Below are positions 8,801-17,600 of a DNA stretch of 64,000 nt, in pieces. The DNA comes from Streptomyces flavofungini (lineage in GTDB: Bacteria; Actinomycetota; Actinomycetes; Streptomycetales; Streptomycetaceae): the NCBI RefSeq assembly GCF_030388665.1, contig NZ_CP128846.1:9024001-9088000 (forward strand), in the 5' to 3' direction. A program made the translations under genes and the position numbers. Under the pieces are notes generated by a model that saw only the letters and a program-made list of their open reading frames with translations, had not been told where the DNA came from and did not search any database. The stretch's first letter is position 1, and each line of letters opens with the position of its first letter.

Positions 8801-9477
8801 ATGCGCGTTCACAAGCTCACCTTCGCCGCCCTGGCCGTTGCCGCGACCCTCTCGCTCTCGGCGTGCAACGACGGTGACGACTCGGCAGGGGACTCCCCGT
8901 CGGCCGAGTCCACCGCTTCGTCCTCGTCCGGCGGTTCGGGTTCGGGCGGCTCGGGCCAGGACGGCGGGAAGGACTCCGGCGGGAAGGGCTCGTCCGAGGA
9001 GGGCTCCGGCGGGCAGGGCGCGGCCACCGGCGGCGGCTCCGACACGAGCGCCAGGGTCGGCAAGTGCCGCACCGACGAGCTGGACATCTCCGCGTCGGAC
9101 AGCACGGTCGACGGCGACACCGAGGGCACGGTCGCGGTGACGTTCAGGAACGGTGCCGGCAAGGACTGTTCCCTGACCGGATTCGCGGCGTCGACCTGAA
9201 GACCAGCGAGGGCGATCTCTCCGCGACCCGCACGGGCCGGTCAAGCCCGATGACGCTCAAGGACGGCGAGTCGGTGTCCTTCGGTGTCACCTACCCGGTC
9301 AACGACTCGGGCGGTTCCGGTGTCAGCGTCTCGGCGATCGTGGTGACGCCCCCCGGGGAGACGAAGTCGTTCTCGATGGAGTGGCCCGGCGCCTCGACCC
9401 TTCCGGTCACCGAGGGCGGCGGTTCCTCGGTGAAGGTCGGCCCGATGGGCGGCGCCGGTCAGGGCGGAGCGAACTGA
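8801..9477 (+). pseudogene. DUF4232-type lipoprotein interrupted by one frameshift
   Basis: ATG at 8801 begins a lipoprotein signal (ALAVAATLSLSAC, lipobox Cys at residue 20), a Ser/Gly-rich linker and then the DUF4232 opening (RVGKCRTDELDISASD ... VAVTFRNGAGKDCSLTGF). Frame 1 stops at 9199, while the rest of the domain (VDLKTSEGDLSATRTG ... GESVSFGVTYPV ... MEWPG) continues in the next frame to 9477. Adding one G to the GG at 9187-9188 joins them into a normal DUF4232 protein of about 225 residues. It may be a true mutation or an assembly error. These are cell-surface proteins of unknown function. Confidence 0.75.
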
Positions 9478-10275
9478 CCGGCTCGTCGAGCCGGGGGGGG
9501 CGTCAAGGCGGCGCGGGATGCCGGGAGGTGGGCGGGGCGCGGTGTATCGCGGGCGTATCGAAGAACGCGTACGCCGACGCACGGGTCTCCTGGCTGCCCT
9601 GAGGGCACGGACCGCGGTGGTCCGTGCCGAGGGCCTGGTGCCCCGGCTCCGGAAGGTGAGAGTGAAACGGAGCACGTCGTGCCGTATCGGAACGTTCGTC
9701 CGTCGCTGAGGGGGGCGGCCTTGCCGCCGGTGTCGCCCTGCTGATGGTGGCCCGGGCCGGGCCCGCCACCGCCGCCCCCGCGCGGGGCGGGAGCGTGCAG
9801 GCTCAAGGGGCCGCACGGCCACGGCTATCCCCCCCGACGCCGAGGGCGTGCCGCGTGACGTGGACCGTGCGACGCCAGCGTGACGGGCGGGGCCGGAGGG
9901 GCGGTCTCCACCAGCCCGGCGCCGTGGACCTCGACATCAGCAAGGCCATGGCGAGCGTCTTCTGCCCGACGTCCTCCTGGCTCCGCGAACCAGCTCGACG
10001 TGGCAACTCCACGACCGAGCCCTGCGAATCGACCCTGCGATCCGGCCCCGCGAACTCGGCACGTGGCGGTACCTCGTGGGCCCGACTGGCTGGTACCCGC
10101 ATCCGCTTCCCGCTTCAATGGAGCAGGGGGCGGGCTCCGGGACCGCCAGTCGGGCAGTCGGCGGTCCGCCGCGGAGTGTGCCCCGCGCCATCCGCACCGC
10201 CCCGCGCACCACCGACGACCCGCAGCACCCGCCAAGGCCCCGCCGCACCCGCTCGCCTCGATCGGGGGAAACCAC
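9478..10275. other. Gene-poor gap with a signal-peptide-like remnant
   Basis: About 800 bp without an intact gene. A GTG at 9662 behind GGAAGGTGAG starts MKRSTSCRIGTFVRR and stops at once; one frame over, GLAAGVALLMVARAGPATAAPARG looks like a signal-peptide core and cleavage region. This could be the front of a lost secreted protein. Nothing recognisable follows until the oxidoreductase start at 10276. Confidence 0.35.
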
Positions 10276-11256
10276 GTGAAGGCCATCGTGCAGGACGTCT
10301 ACGGCTCGGCGGACACGCTCCACGTACGCGACGTCGAGCGTCCTTCCCCGGGCGAGGGCCAGGTGCTGGTACGCGTACACGCCGCGGGCGTCGGCCCGGA
10401 CGTCCTGCACGTGATGACCGGACTGCCCCTGATGGCCCGCGCGTTCTTCGGGCTGCGCAGGCCGAGGAACCCCGTTCGGGGCTGGGACGGCGCCGGACGC
10501 GTCGAGTCGGTCGGCGCGAAGGTGACGGGCGTCGAACCCGGCGACGCGGTGTACGGGCACCTGGACGGCTCCTTCGCCGAGTACGCGCTCGCCAAGGCCG
10601 AGCGCATCGCGCCCAAGCCCGGGAACATCAACTTCGTGCAGGCCGCCGCCGTCCCGGTGTCGGCCGTCACCGCCTTGCAGGCGCTGCACGCCAAGGCGGG
10701 CCTGCGGGCCGGCCAGCGGGTCCTGGTCATCGGCGCCTCGGGCGGCGTCGGCAGCTTCGCCGTCCAGCTCGCCGTCGCCCACGGCGCGGAGGTCACCGGT
10801 GTCTGCGGGGGCCGCGCGGCCGCGTTCGTCCGCTCCCTCGGTGCCACGGCCGTCCTCGACCACACCCGCCAGGAGATCACCGAGACCCCGCACCGGTACG
10901 ACGTCGTCGTCGACGCCGCAGGCAACCGCCCGCTGCCCCTGTTGCGCCGCGCCCTCACTCCCCACGGCACCCTCGTGCGCGTCGGCGGCGAGGGCGGAAG
11001 CCGCTGGTTCGGCGACACCGGGACCCAGCTGCGGATGGCCCTGCTGACCCGCTTCGCGCGGCACGACCTCCTCGGTCTGTGGACGGTCGTGCGCCGAGCG
11101 GACCTGGTGACCCTCACGTCGCTGATCGAGAGCGGCGCGATCACGCCGAGCGTCGACAGCGCCTACCCCCTGGCCGAGGCCCGGGCGGCCGTCCGCCGAC
11201 TGGAGCGGGGCCATCCCCGGGGCAAGGTCGTCCTGACCGTGTCCCCCGGGGCCTGA
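10276..11256 (+). CDS. MDR-family NAD(P)H-dependent alcohol dehydrogenase / quinone oxidoreductase
   Basis: A 326-residue medium-chain dehydrogenase/reductase. The GroES-like N-terminal domain has the usual opening (MKAIVQDVYGSADTLHVRDV) and GWDGAGRVESVG; the Rossmann domain has VLVIGASGGVGSFAVQLA, the NADPH-binding AxxGGVG pattern. No zinc-binding Cys/His set is visible, which fits the quinone-reductase-like subfamily rather than zinc alcohol dehydrogenases. GTG at 10276 is preceded by GGGGGAA. Likely reduces an activated carbonyl or quinone with NADPH; substrate unknown. It ends 31 bp before a convergent gene. Confidence 0.85.
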   Translation: MKAIVQDVYGSADTLHVRDVERPSPGEGQVLVRVHAAGVGPDVLHVMTGLPLMARAFFGLRRPRNPVRGWDGAGRVESVGAKVTGVEPGDAVYGHLDGSFAEYALAKAERIAPKPGNINFVQAAAVPVSAVTALQALHAKAGLRAGQRVLVIGASGGVGSFAVQLAVAHGAEVTGVCGGRAAAFVRSLGATAVLDHTRQEITETPHRYDVVVDAAGNRPLPLLRRALTPHGTLVRVGGEGGSRWFGDTGTQLRMALLTRFARHDLLGLWTVVRRADLVTLTSLIESGAITPSVDSAYPLAEARAAVRRLERGHPRGKVVLTVSPGA

Positions 11257-11287
11257 CCGGTGCGCCGGCCCTGACGCGGGCGGGAGC

Positions 11288-11557
11288 TCAGGCGAACGGG
11301 TCGCCCGCCACCCCGCTCAGACGGACCAGTCCGGGGCTGCCCTCGCCGCCGTTGTCGGTGACGCGCGCGTACAGCGTGTAGGCCGAGCCGGTCTCCTCGG
11401 CCCGGGCGCGCACCCACGTGAGGACTTCCTCCACGTCGGCGCCGGTCACCTCGTACTCGTCCGACGCCCCCGGCGACGCCTCCCAGAAGTACGCCCGGTA
11501 GGTCGCGTCGTCGTGCTCCCAGGTGGTGTCTCGCGGATCCACTGCTCGTACGTGCAT
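11288..11557 (-). CDS. Small conserved hypothetical protein
   Basis: An 89-residue soluble, acidic protein (TWEHDDATYRAYFWEAS, then EVTGADVEEVLTWVRARAEE) with mixed alpha/beta character and no signal or membrane segment. Similar short proteins of unknown function are common in Streptomyces. Codon bias is normal for the window. It ends with SGVAGDPFA. No conserved catalytic residues are evident. It is downstream of, but not overlapping, the GNAT gene reading in the same direction from the other side of an 92-bp gap. Confidence 0.6.
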   Translation of the reverse strand: MHVRAVDPRDTTWEHDDATYRAYFWEASPGASDEYEVTGADVEEVLTWVRARAEETGSAYTLYARVTDNGGEGSPGLVRLSGVAGDPFA

Positions 11558-11649
11558 GGGGCAACCGTATCGGCAGGGGCGCGCGGCCGGTCCGCCGACG
11601 TGGGACGGTCGCCCGCCGGCGGGGAGCCGAAGCCCTCGACGGCGGGCCG

Positions 11650-12192
11650 CTAGACCTTCGGATCCGCCTGCCTCTCCTCGGCGAGGAGCCCGAGCGGCAC
11701 CTCGTCCAGGACTTCACCCCTCACCCAGGCCGAGGAGCGCAGCACGCCCTCGCGGACGAAGCCGTTGCGCTCGGCGGCGCGGAGCATCACGGCGTTGTCG
11801 GCCAGCGTCTCGATCCGCACCCGCCGCGGACCGCGCACGACGAAGCCGTAGTGGCAGAGGACCCTGACCGCGTCGGTGCCGTAGCCCTTGCCGCGCAGGG
11901 ACGGCAGCAGGCCCACGCCGATGTGCGCGGAGCGGTTGTGGGTGTCGATGTCCCACAGCCACGCGCAGCCGGCCGGCGTGCCGCCGTCCAGCTCCACCAC
12001 CGAGAACGCGGCGTACCGGTCCTGCTTGTCGTCCACGACGACCCTGGACTCCTTGGAGCCCGGCATGACCGGCCGCCACGGCCGGCCGTCGGACCGCGAG
12101 TGGTTCTCCACGTCGTCATGGAGCTCGGCCTGGAGAATCGGGATGTCGTCCTCATGGCGGGCCCTCAGCCCGACTTTGCCGCCCTTGAGCAT
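11650..12192 (-). CDS. GNAT-family N-acetyltransferase (RimJ/RimL type)
   Basis: A 180-residue acetyltransferase. The fold markers are present: N-terminal VGLRARHEDDIPILQAELHDD, central CAWLWDIDTHNRSAHIGVGLLPSLRGKGYGTDAV, in which the RGKGYG loop binds the pyrophosphate of acetyl-CoA, and the C-terminal VRIETLADNAVMLRAAERNGF common to the RimJ/RimL group. I chose ATG at 12192 because AGGAAGC lies just upstream; an upstream in-frame ATG at 12228 has none. Substrate unknown; relatives acetylate N-termini of proteins or small amines. Confidence 0.85.
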   Translation of the reverse strand: MLKGGKVGLRARHEDDIPILQAELHDDVENHSRSDGRPWRPVMPGSKESRVVVDDKQDRYAAFSVVELDGGTPAGCAWLWDIDTHNRSAHIGVGLLPSLRGKGYGTDAVRVLCHYGFVVRGPRRVRIETLADNAVMLRAAERNGFVREGVLRSSAWVRGEVLDEVPLGLLAEERQADPKV

Positions 12193-12279
12193 GGGAGCTT
12201 CCTGTCCGGACGCGCCGTCCAGCTGCAAACGAATCAGCGGTCCGTCGCGGCCGGTGCGGTGGGCGGCGGTGCCACTGCG

Positions 12280-12684
12280 CTACGGCCGTACCGCCACCGC
12301 GTCGATCTCGAAGAGCATGCCCGGGAGCGCGAGCGCGGCGACGCCGCTGAGGGTCTGGGCGGGCAGCCGGTCGCCGAAGCGCGCGTGCAGCGCCTTGCCG
12401 AGGGCCTCCAGCTTCTCCTGGTCGTGGTCGACGATGAAGCTGCCGAGCCGGACCACGTGCTCGTAGCCGAGACCGACTCCCTCCAGCGCCGACTGGAGCC
12501 GGTCGAGGGCGAGTTCCACCTGCGTGGCGAAATCGCCGGGGACGGGGGCGCCGGTGCTGTCGGATGCGTACTGCCCGGCGATGAAGACGAGTTCGCCGGG
12601 CGCCGACACGGCGTGGCTGTAGCCGAAGGGGGTCGGGTCGTGGAGGGCGGCCGGGTTGGTGATGGTGCGGTGATCGTTCGTCAT
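12280..12684 (-). CDS. RidA/YjgF-family protein
   Basis: A 134-residue protein with the Rid fold: FGYSHAVSAPGELVFIAGQYA at the start, DFATQVELALDRLQSALEGVGLGYEHVVRLGSFIVD in the middle and the closing LPGMLFEIDAVAV. RidA proteins deaminate reactive enamine/imine intermediates, protecting PLP enzymes; the key Arg of canonical RidA (R-x-C-x-E-V near the C-terminus) is not present here (the end reads FEIDAVAV), so it belongs to a divergent Rid subgroup whose reaction is uncertain. Start ATG at 12684. Neighbours do not suggest a pathway. Confidence 0.8.
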   Translation of the reverse strand: MTNDHRTITNPAALHDPTPFGYSHAVSAPGELVFIAGQYASDSTGAPVPGDFATQVELALDRLQSALEGVGLGYEHVVRLGSFIVDHDQEKLEALGKALHARFGDRLPAQTLSGVAALALPGMLFEIDAVAVRP

Positions 12685-12891
12685 GTCCGGTCGAACACCC
12701 GTGCAGGTCGCTTCATTCCGGCCGCGTGCCAGGAGTCCCGGCACGACAGCGCTGACACCCGATGGCGCTGACATCCGGCAGGGCTGTCCGTGGGGGCTGC
12801 CGGATCCGAAGTGGGCGTGAATGCGCCCCGCCCCATGGACCTCGCCCGGGGGCATGGTGCACGGTGACTGTACTTTGACAACCGCGGGGTC

Positions 12892-13119
12892 ATGATGAGT
12901 GGTGTTGTGGAGCGAGTTGAGGTCGCCCGGACGTTCGAGCGGTGCGAGGAATCGCGCCTTGTGGTCCGACGGGCGTTCGACCGGGCCCGTCACATGCAGG
13001 CGAAGGCCACGGAGATGCGGTTGCGGACCGAGCAGATGCGCTGGGACGGGCCCCCTGGGGCGGGCCTGCGGGGTCGTGTCACGGGGGAGCGGCGTCGTCG
13101 GGGTGGTAGCGGGCCTTGA
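12892..13119 (+). CDS. Possible small helical protein
   Basis: A 75-residue open frame whose central part (TFERCEESRLVVRRAFDRARHMQAKATEMRLRTEQMRW) reads as a long amphipathic alpha helix with mostly G/C-ending codons. Similar short coiled proteins accompany PAS/ANTAR regulators in Streptomyces, but no such partner is here. The C-terminal 25 residues are Arg/Gly-rich and less convincing. No strong ribosome site precedes ATG at 12892. Low-confidence gene. Confidence 0.35.
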   Translation: MMSGVVERVEVARTFERCEESRLVVRRAFDRARHMQAKATEMRLRTEQMRWDGPPGAGLRGRVTGERRRRGGSGP

Positions 13120-13167
13120 TGGGGGCGCGTTCGCCCTCGCGGACCTGCCCGAACCAGCCTGCTGGCC

Positions 13168-13548
13168 CTACGCCTTCCCGGCTGAGCCGCGCCCCGGCAG
13201 CCGCTCCGTGACCCGGTCGAACAGCTCGGTCAGCGGCTCCGCGACGTACCGGCCGAACTCGGTGAGGCCGTAGGTGACGTGTGGCGGAGTGGTCGGCTCG
13301 ACCTCCCGCCGGAGCAGTCCGTCCTGGACCAGCGCGCGCAGCGTCTGGGCGAGCATCTTCTCGCTGATGCCCTGGATGCCGTCGCGCAGCTCGTAAAACC
13401 GGAGGTCCTTGCCCCGCAGGGATATCAGCACCCAGACGCCCCACCTGCTGGTCACGTGGTCGACCACGTCGCGCGCGGGGCAGTCGGTGTGAAACACGTC
13501 ATAGCGAGTGCCCGGCTCGGCCTGTGTGGACTGCGCGCCTTCCTCCAT
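13168..13548 (-). CDS. HxlR-family transcriptional regulator
   Basis: A 126-residue winged-helix regulator. The family opening is present (DCPARDVVDHVTSRWGVWVLISL, with the single conserved Cys used for redox or electrophile sensing in several HxlR proteins), followed by FYELRDGIQGISEKMLAQTLRALVQDGLLRREVEP and the wing YGLTEFGRYV. It is divergent from an NmrA-like NAD(P)-binding gene, the standard HxlR arrangement, and probably regulates that gene through the palindrome in between. Confidence 0.9.
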   Translation of the reverse strand: MEEGAQSTQAEPGTRYDVFHTDCPARDVVDHVTSRWGVWVLISLRGKDLRFYELRDGIQGISEKMLAQTLRALVQDGLLRREVEPTTPPHVTYGLTEFGRYVAEPLTELFDRVTERLPGRGSAGKA

Positions 13549-13574
13549 GTCGGGAGCTTACCTCTGGGTATGTC

Positions 13575-13589
13575 CTTACGAAGAGTAAG
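13575..13589. promoter_or_regulatory. Candidate HxlR operator
   Basis: Perfect inverted repeat CTTAC-GAAGA-GTAAG in the 92-bp divergent region between hxlR and the NmrA-like gene. Its AT-rich arms stand out from the surrounding sequence and suit a winged-helix dimer. Function is inferred from position only. Confidence 0.5.
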
Positions 13590-13640
13590 CCCGGCTTCTA
13601 GCGTCAACTGCCGTACCGCACAACGGACTAGGAGCTCAAC

Positions 13641-14477
13641 ATGATCGTGGTGACCGGGGCTACCGGGAATGTGGGTCGGCCTTTGACGCAGGCGCTGGTG
13701 GAGGCGGGCGAGCAGGTGACGGCGGTGTCGCGGCACGCGACGGCGGTGGACGGCATCCGGCACGTGGTGGCCGACCTGGCCGAACCGGCGAGCCTCGCGC
13801 CCGTCCTTGACGGGGCGAAGGCGCTGTTCCTCCTCCTGTCCGGCAACCTGCACGCCCCCGACTCCCGCCCGGCCGACCTCGTCGACCTGGCCGTGGCCCG
13901 TGGGGTCCGCCGGGTCGTCCTGCTGTCCTCGCAGGGCGTGTCGACCAGGCCGCTCGGGCCCACCCGGGTCGCGATGCGCGCGCTGGAGGACGCGGTGCGC
14001 GCCTCCGGCCTTGACTGGGCCGTGGTGCGGCCGGGCGGCTTCGCCTCCAACGCCTTCGCCTGGGCGGAGTCCGTCCGCACGCGGGGCATGGTCGCCGCGC
14101 CCTTCGGTGACGTCGGGGTGCCGGTCGTCGACCCGGCGGACATCGGCGAGGTCGCGGCGGCCTGCCTCCTCGACGACCGGCACAACGGCGGGGTGTACGA
14201 GCTGACCGGGCCGGAGGTGATCTCGCCGCGTCGGCAGGCCGAGGCGATCGCCACCGCGCTCGGCTCGCCCGTGCGCTTCCACGAGCTGACCCGCGCCGAG
14301 GCGAAGGCTCAGATGACCCGGTTCGTACCGGCGGAACTCGCCGACGACACCCTCGACATCATCTCCGCCCCGAACCCGGACGAACTGCGGATCAGCCCGG
14401 ACGTGCAGCGCGTCCTCGGCCGCGCCCCGCGCCCCTTCAGCGACTGGGTCGCCCGCAACGTCGCGGCTTTCCGCTGA
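13641..14477 (+). CDS. NmrA-like / atypical SDR NAD(P)-binding protein
   Basis: A 278-residue protein with the atypical SDR nucleotide motif at the very N-terminus (MIVVTGATGNVGRPL), followed by VVLLSSQGVS and a C-terminal half resembling NmrA/NAD(P)H azoreductase-like proteins (VRPGGFASNAF, YELTGPEVISPRRQAEAIA). Members sense NADP+ or reduce quinones; catalytic Tyr-x-x-x-Lys is not evident, favouring a sensor or non-classical reductase role. AGGAG lies seven bases ahead of ATG 13641. Divergent from, and probably controlled by, the HxlR regulator. Confidence 0.85.
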   Translation: MIVVTGATGNVGRPLTQALVEAGEQVTAVSRHATAVDGIRHVVADLAEPASLAPVLDGAKALFLLLSGNLHAPDSRPADLVDLAVARGVRRVVLLSSQGVSTRPLGPTRVAMRALEDAVRASGLDWAVVRPGGFASNAFAWAESVRTRGMVAAPFGDVGVPVVDPADIGEVAAACLLDDRHNGGVYELTGPEVISPRRQAEAIATALGSPVRFHELTRAEAKAQMTRFVPAELADDTLDIISAPNPDELRISPDVQRVLGRAPRPFSDWVARNVAAFR

Positions 14478-14510
14478 GGGCGACGGCCGCCGGGGGGAAA
14501 CTCCCCGGCC

Positions 14511-14547
14511 GCCGCTCCGGCCCGGCGTGCCGCTGGGCCGGAGCGGC
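14511..14547. terminator. Bidirectional hairpin terminator
   Basis: Perfect 13-bp stem GCCGCTCCGGCCC / GGGCCGGAGCGGC (14511-14523 and 14535-14547) with an 11-nt loop, placed between the convergent NmrA-like gene and the STAND/WD40 gene, so it can serve both. Confidence 0.7.
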
Positions 14548-14616
14548 GGGACCACCCGGCTCTGCCTCCCTCGGGGCGAGGCTCCGCTCAGATCTGCCCC
14601 CGGAACAACGCCGCAC

Positions 14617-17600
14617 TCAGCACGTGGCCCGGTAGGACAGATCCGGCAGGTACGTCCGCCAGTCCCGCCGCGACAGGCCCGAACCCGCCCGCTCGCACAC
14701 CGCGGCGACCAGAGATGCGGGGTCGAGCGAATACTTCTGCAAGGGCACGTGGGAACCGCCCGCATACAGCGTCCTGTCGTCGGCGCTGAAGGCCAGCGAC
14801 GTGATCGTGTCGCCGGGCGTCGGCAGGGGCGAGCCGAGCGGCTGGCTGGAGGGGACGTCCCACAGCTGGAGGACGCCGGAGCGGGTGGCGACCGCGAGCG
14901 TGGCGTTGTCGTGGGAGAAGGCGAGCGCGGTGACCCCGTCGCCGTCGGCCGTGGGCGGAGCGTCGGAGTCCGCGGCGGTCAGGACGGCGCGGCGGGTGGT
15001 TCCGGTGCCGTTCCAGACGGTCACCCGGCCGTAGGCGTCGCCCGCGGCCAGGTACTGCCCGCCGGGGCTGAAGGCCAGTTCGCTGGTCAGGGTGCCGCTC
15101 AGTGACGTGCGCACGGTCCTGCCGGAGCGGGGGTCGGCGATGGCCTGCCAGGAGGCGACCCTCGCCGCGTCCCGTCGTACCGCGAGTGTCCCCGAGATGT
15201 CCTTGAGGGTCCTGACCTTCTCGGGACGGCCGCCGGAGCGCAGGTCCCACACCTCGGTGGTCTCCTGCATCGAGGTGCGGGCCAGGTACAGGCGGGAGCC
15301 GTCGGCGCTCAGCACGAGACCGTCCAGGCCGCTCCCGCCCATCTCGTCCGCTTCCAGTACGACCGACGCGTGCTCCCTGCCCTTTCGGACGTCCCAGACC
15401 GTGACACGCTCCCGCGTCGACGCACCGGGATCACCCAGCTGCCGTGCCCGCCCGTAGGCGAAGTACCGGCCGTCGGCGCTGAACGCCATGAGGTCGGAGC
15501 ACTCCTCGGCCTGCTCGGGGTCGGTCATCTCGGCCGCACTCAGCTCCTGGGTTGCCACGTCATCAGGGTCCGCGGCCACGGGGCTGTCCTCGGAACCCCG
15601 CGGGCATGGCTCGACCTTCGGTTCGAAGACGGTCCGGCCGCTACGGGTGTCCACCAGCCGCAGCTCCTTGGCGCCCTTCGCGTGGCGGACGACGGCCTGA
15701 GTGCGGCCGTCCGCGGCCAACCGCCCCGGGGAGAAGTACTCCTTGCGCCAGGGCGCCTCGACCGCGGACCTGACGCTCAGCGAGTGCAGCACCGTCCTCG
15801 TCTCGTTGAAGTAGCGCACGGCTCCCGCGTCCAGGTCGAGTTCGAACCCCCAGAACGCGTCGCCGACGGTGGCCCGGCGCAACACCGGCGTGCCCGGCGC
15901 GGCCAGCCGCCACATCGCCACCCCGTCCGCCGTGGACGCCATCACGAACGTGTTGTCCTTGCTGAAACGGACGTCCTGCAGGCCTTTGCTCAGCACCCGT
16001 GGCGCCTCCCGGCCGCTGCGCAGATCCCAGCGGCGGATGTCACGGCCGGTGACACGTGCCAAGTGCCTGCTGTCCGGGGTGAAGACGAACGAGGCGCCGC
16101 GGCACTCGAACCGCTTCTTGTCCTTGGCCATCCAGGCTGGGCTGAGGCGGGAGCGCCGGGCGATGTCCCAGATCTCCAGCGGACCTTCCTCATCGCAGCG
16201 GGCCAGCAGGCGGTTGTCCGCGCTGAGCGCGAAGCTCTGCGACTTCTCAGAATGCCGCTGTCTCAAGGTCAGCACGGCACGGCCGGTGCGCACGTCGAAG
16301 ACCTTGCTGGACGAGGCCTCGGGGCCCTCTGCTTCATCCGGACTGTCCCCGCTCTCCAGCTGATCCGCCCTCCCCGCGCCCGCCGGCGCATCCGCCCCGC
16401 CCGCGCCCCGAGGGCTGTCCGGCCCGCCCACGCCCCACGGCACCCCCATGTCATCGGGGCCGTCCGGCGGATCGGAGCCGTCCACGTCCCATACCGTCAG
16501 GGCCACACGCTTGCCGTCGGGGGAGAAGGTGACGTTCGGCCCGTTGGTCGCGGGCAGGCGGCTGCGCACACGTCCGGCGCGGACGTCCCACAGCACCGTG
16601 GACTCCAGCGTGCTCACGGCCAGCGTCCGGCCGTCCGGGCTCACCGTCACCTCCGGATCCTGCGCGGCCAGCTTGCCGAGCCCCGGATACGAGCGCGCTC
16701 TCGGCCGCAGCTCCCGCATGTCCCAGGTGCGCACACGCTTCGCGCCCACCCCCACCAGCGTCCGCCCGTCGGCGGTCAGCTCCGTCGCCACCGCTTCCGA
16801 TTCGGCGCCGGGCCGGGAGAAGGACGACTCCTCCTTCTGCGCCATGGCGCCGAGGAGCGCCGCACGGGTCTCGGTGGACTCCGCGAGCCGCCAGGCGGCG
16901 ACGCTCAGCCGCATCGCGGTGACCGGGTCGTGACCACGCATGGTGGCAGCGGCCGCGGCGATGCGGCGGGCCTCGGCCTCGACGTGCCGGCGCTCACTCG
17001 TACGGCTCTCCCGCCACGCCACCGCGCCCGCCACCACCGACAGCGCCACCAGCACGGCCAGCGCCCCCGACAGGACACGTCGACGCCGCCGCGCACGCGA
17101 ACGGGCGCGGCGGCTCGCCGTGAGGAAGGACAGCTCCGGCCCGGTCAGGTCCGCGCACCCGTCCCCGTCGGCGGGGAAGTGCTCCGCCGCCGTGGTCAGC
17201 CGGGCGCCCCGGTACAACGCGCCCGGGTCGTGCGCCAGCTCCTCCCAGGTACGCGCCGCCTCCGTCAGGTGACGGTGGGCGCGCAGCCGGTCCCGGTGGG
17301 CGTCCACCCAGGCTCCCAGGCGGGGCCAGGATGTGATCAGCGCCTCGTGGGCGAGGTCGACGGTGTCGTCGTCGAGGGTGATGAGCCGGGCCCGGGCCAA
17401 CAGGTCCACCACGGCGTCGACCTCGTCGCGGTCACCGAAGTCGAGTTCCGCGCGCGGGATCGGGCGCCGGGTGTCCTGCGCCCCCTCACCCGGGGCGATG
17501 AGGCGCAGCAGGATCAGCCGGGCCAGCTCCTTGCGGCCGTCCGAGAGCCGTGCGTGGACGTCCTCGGCGGTGCGGGCGATCGCGCCGTGCACGCCGCCCG

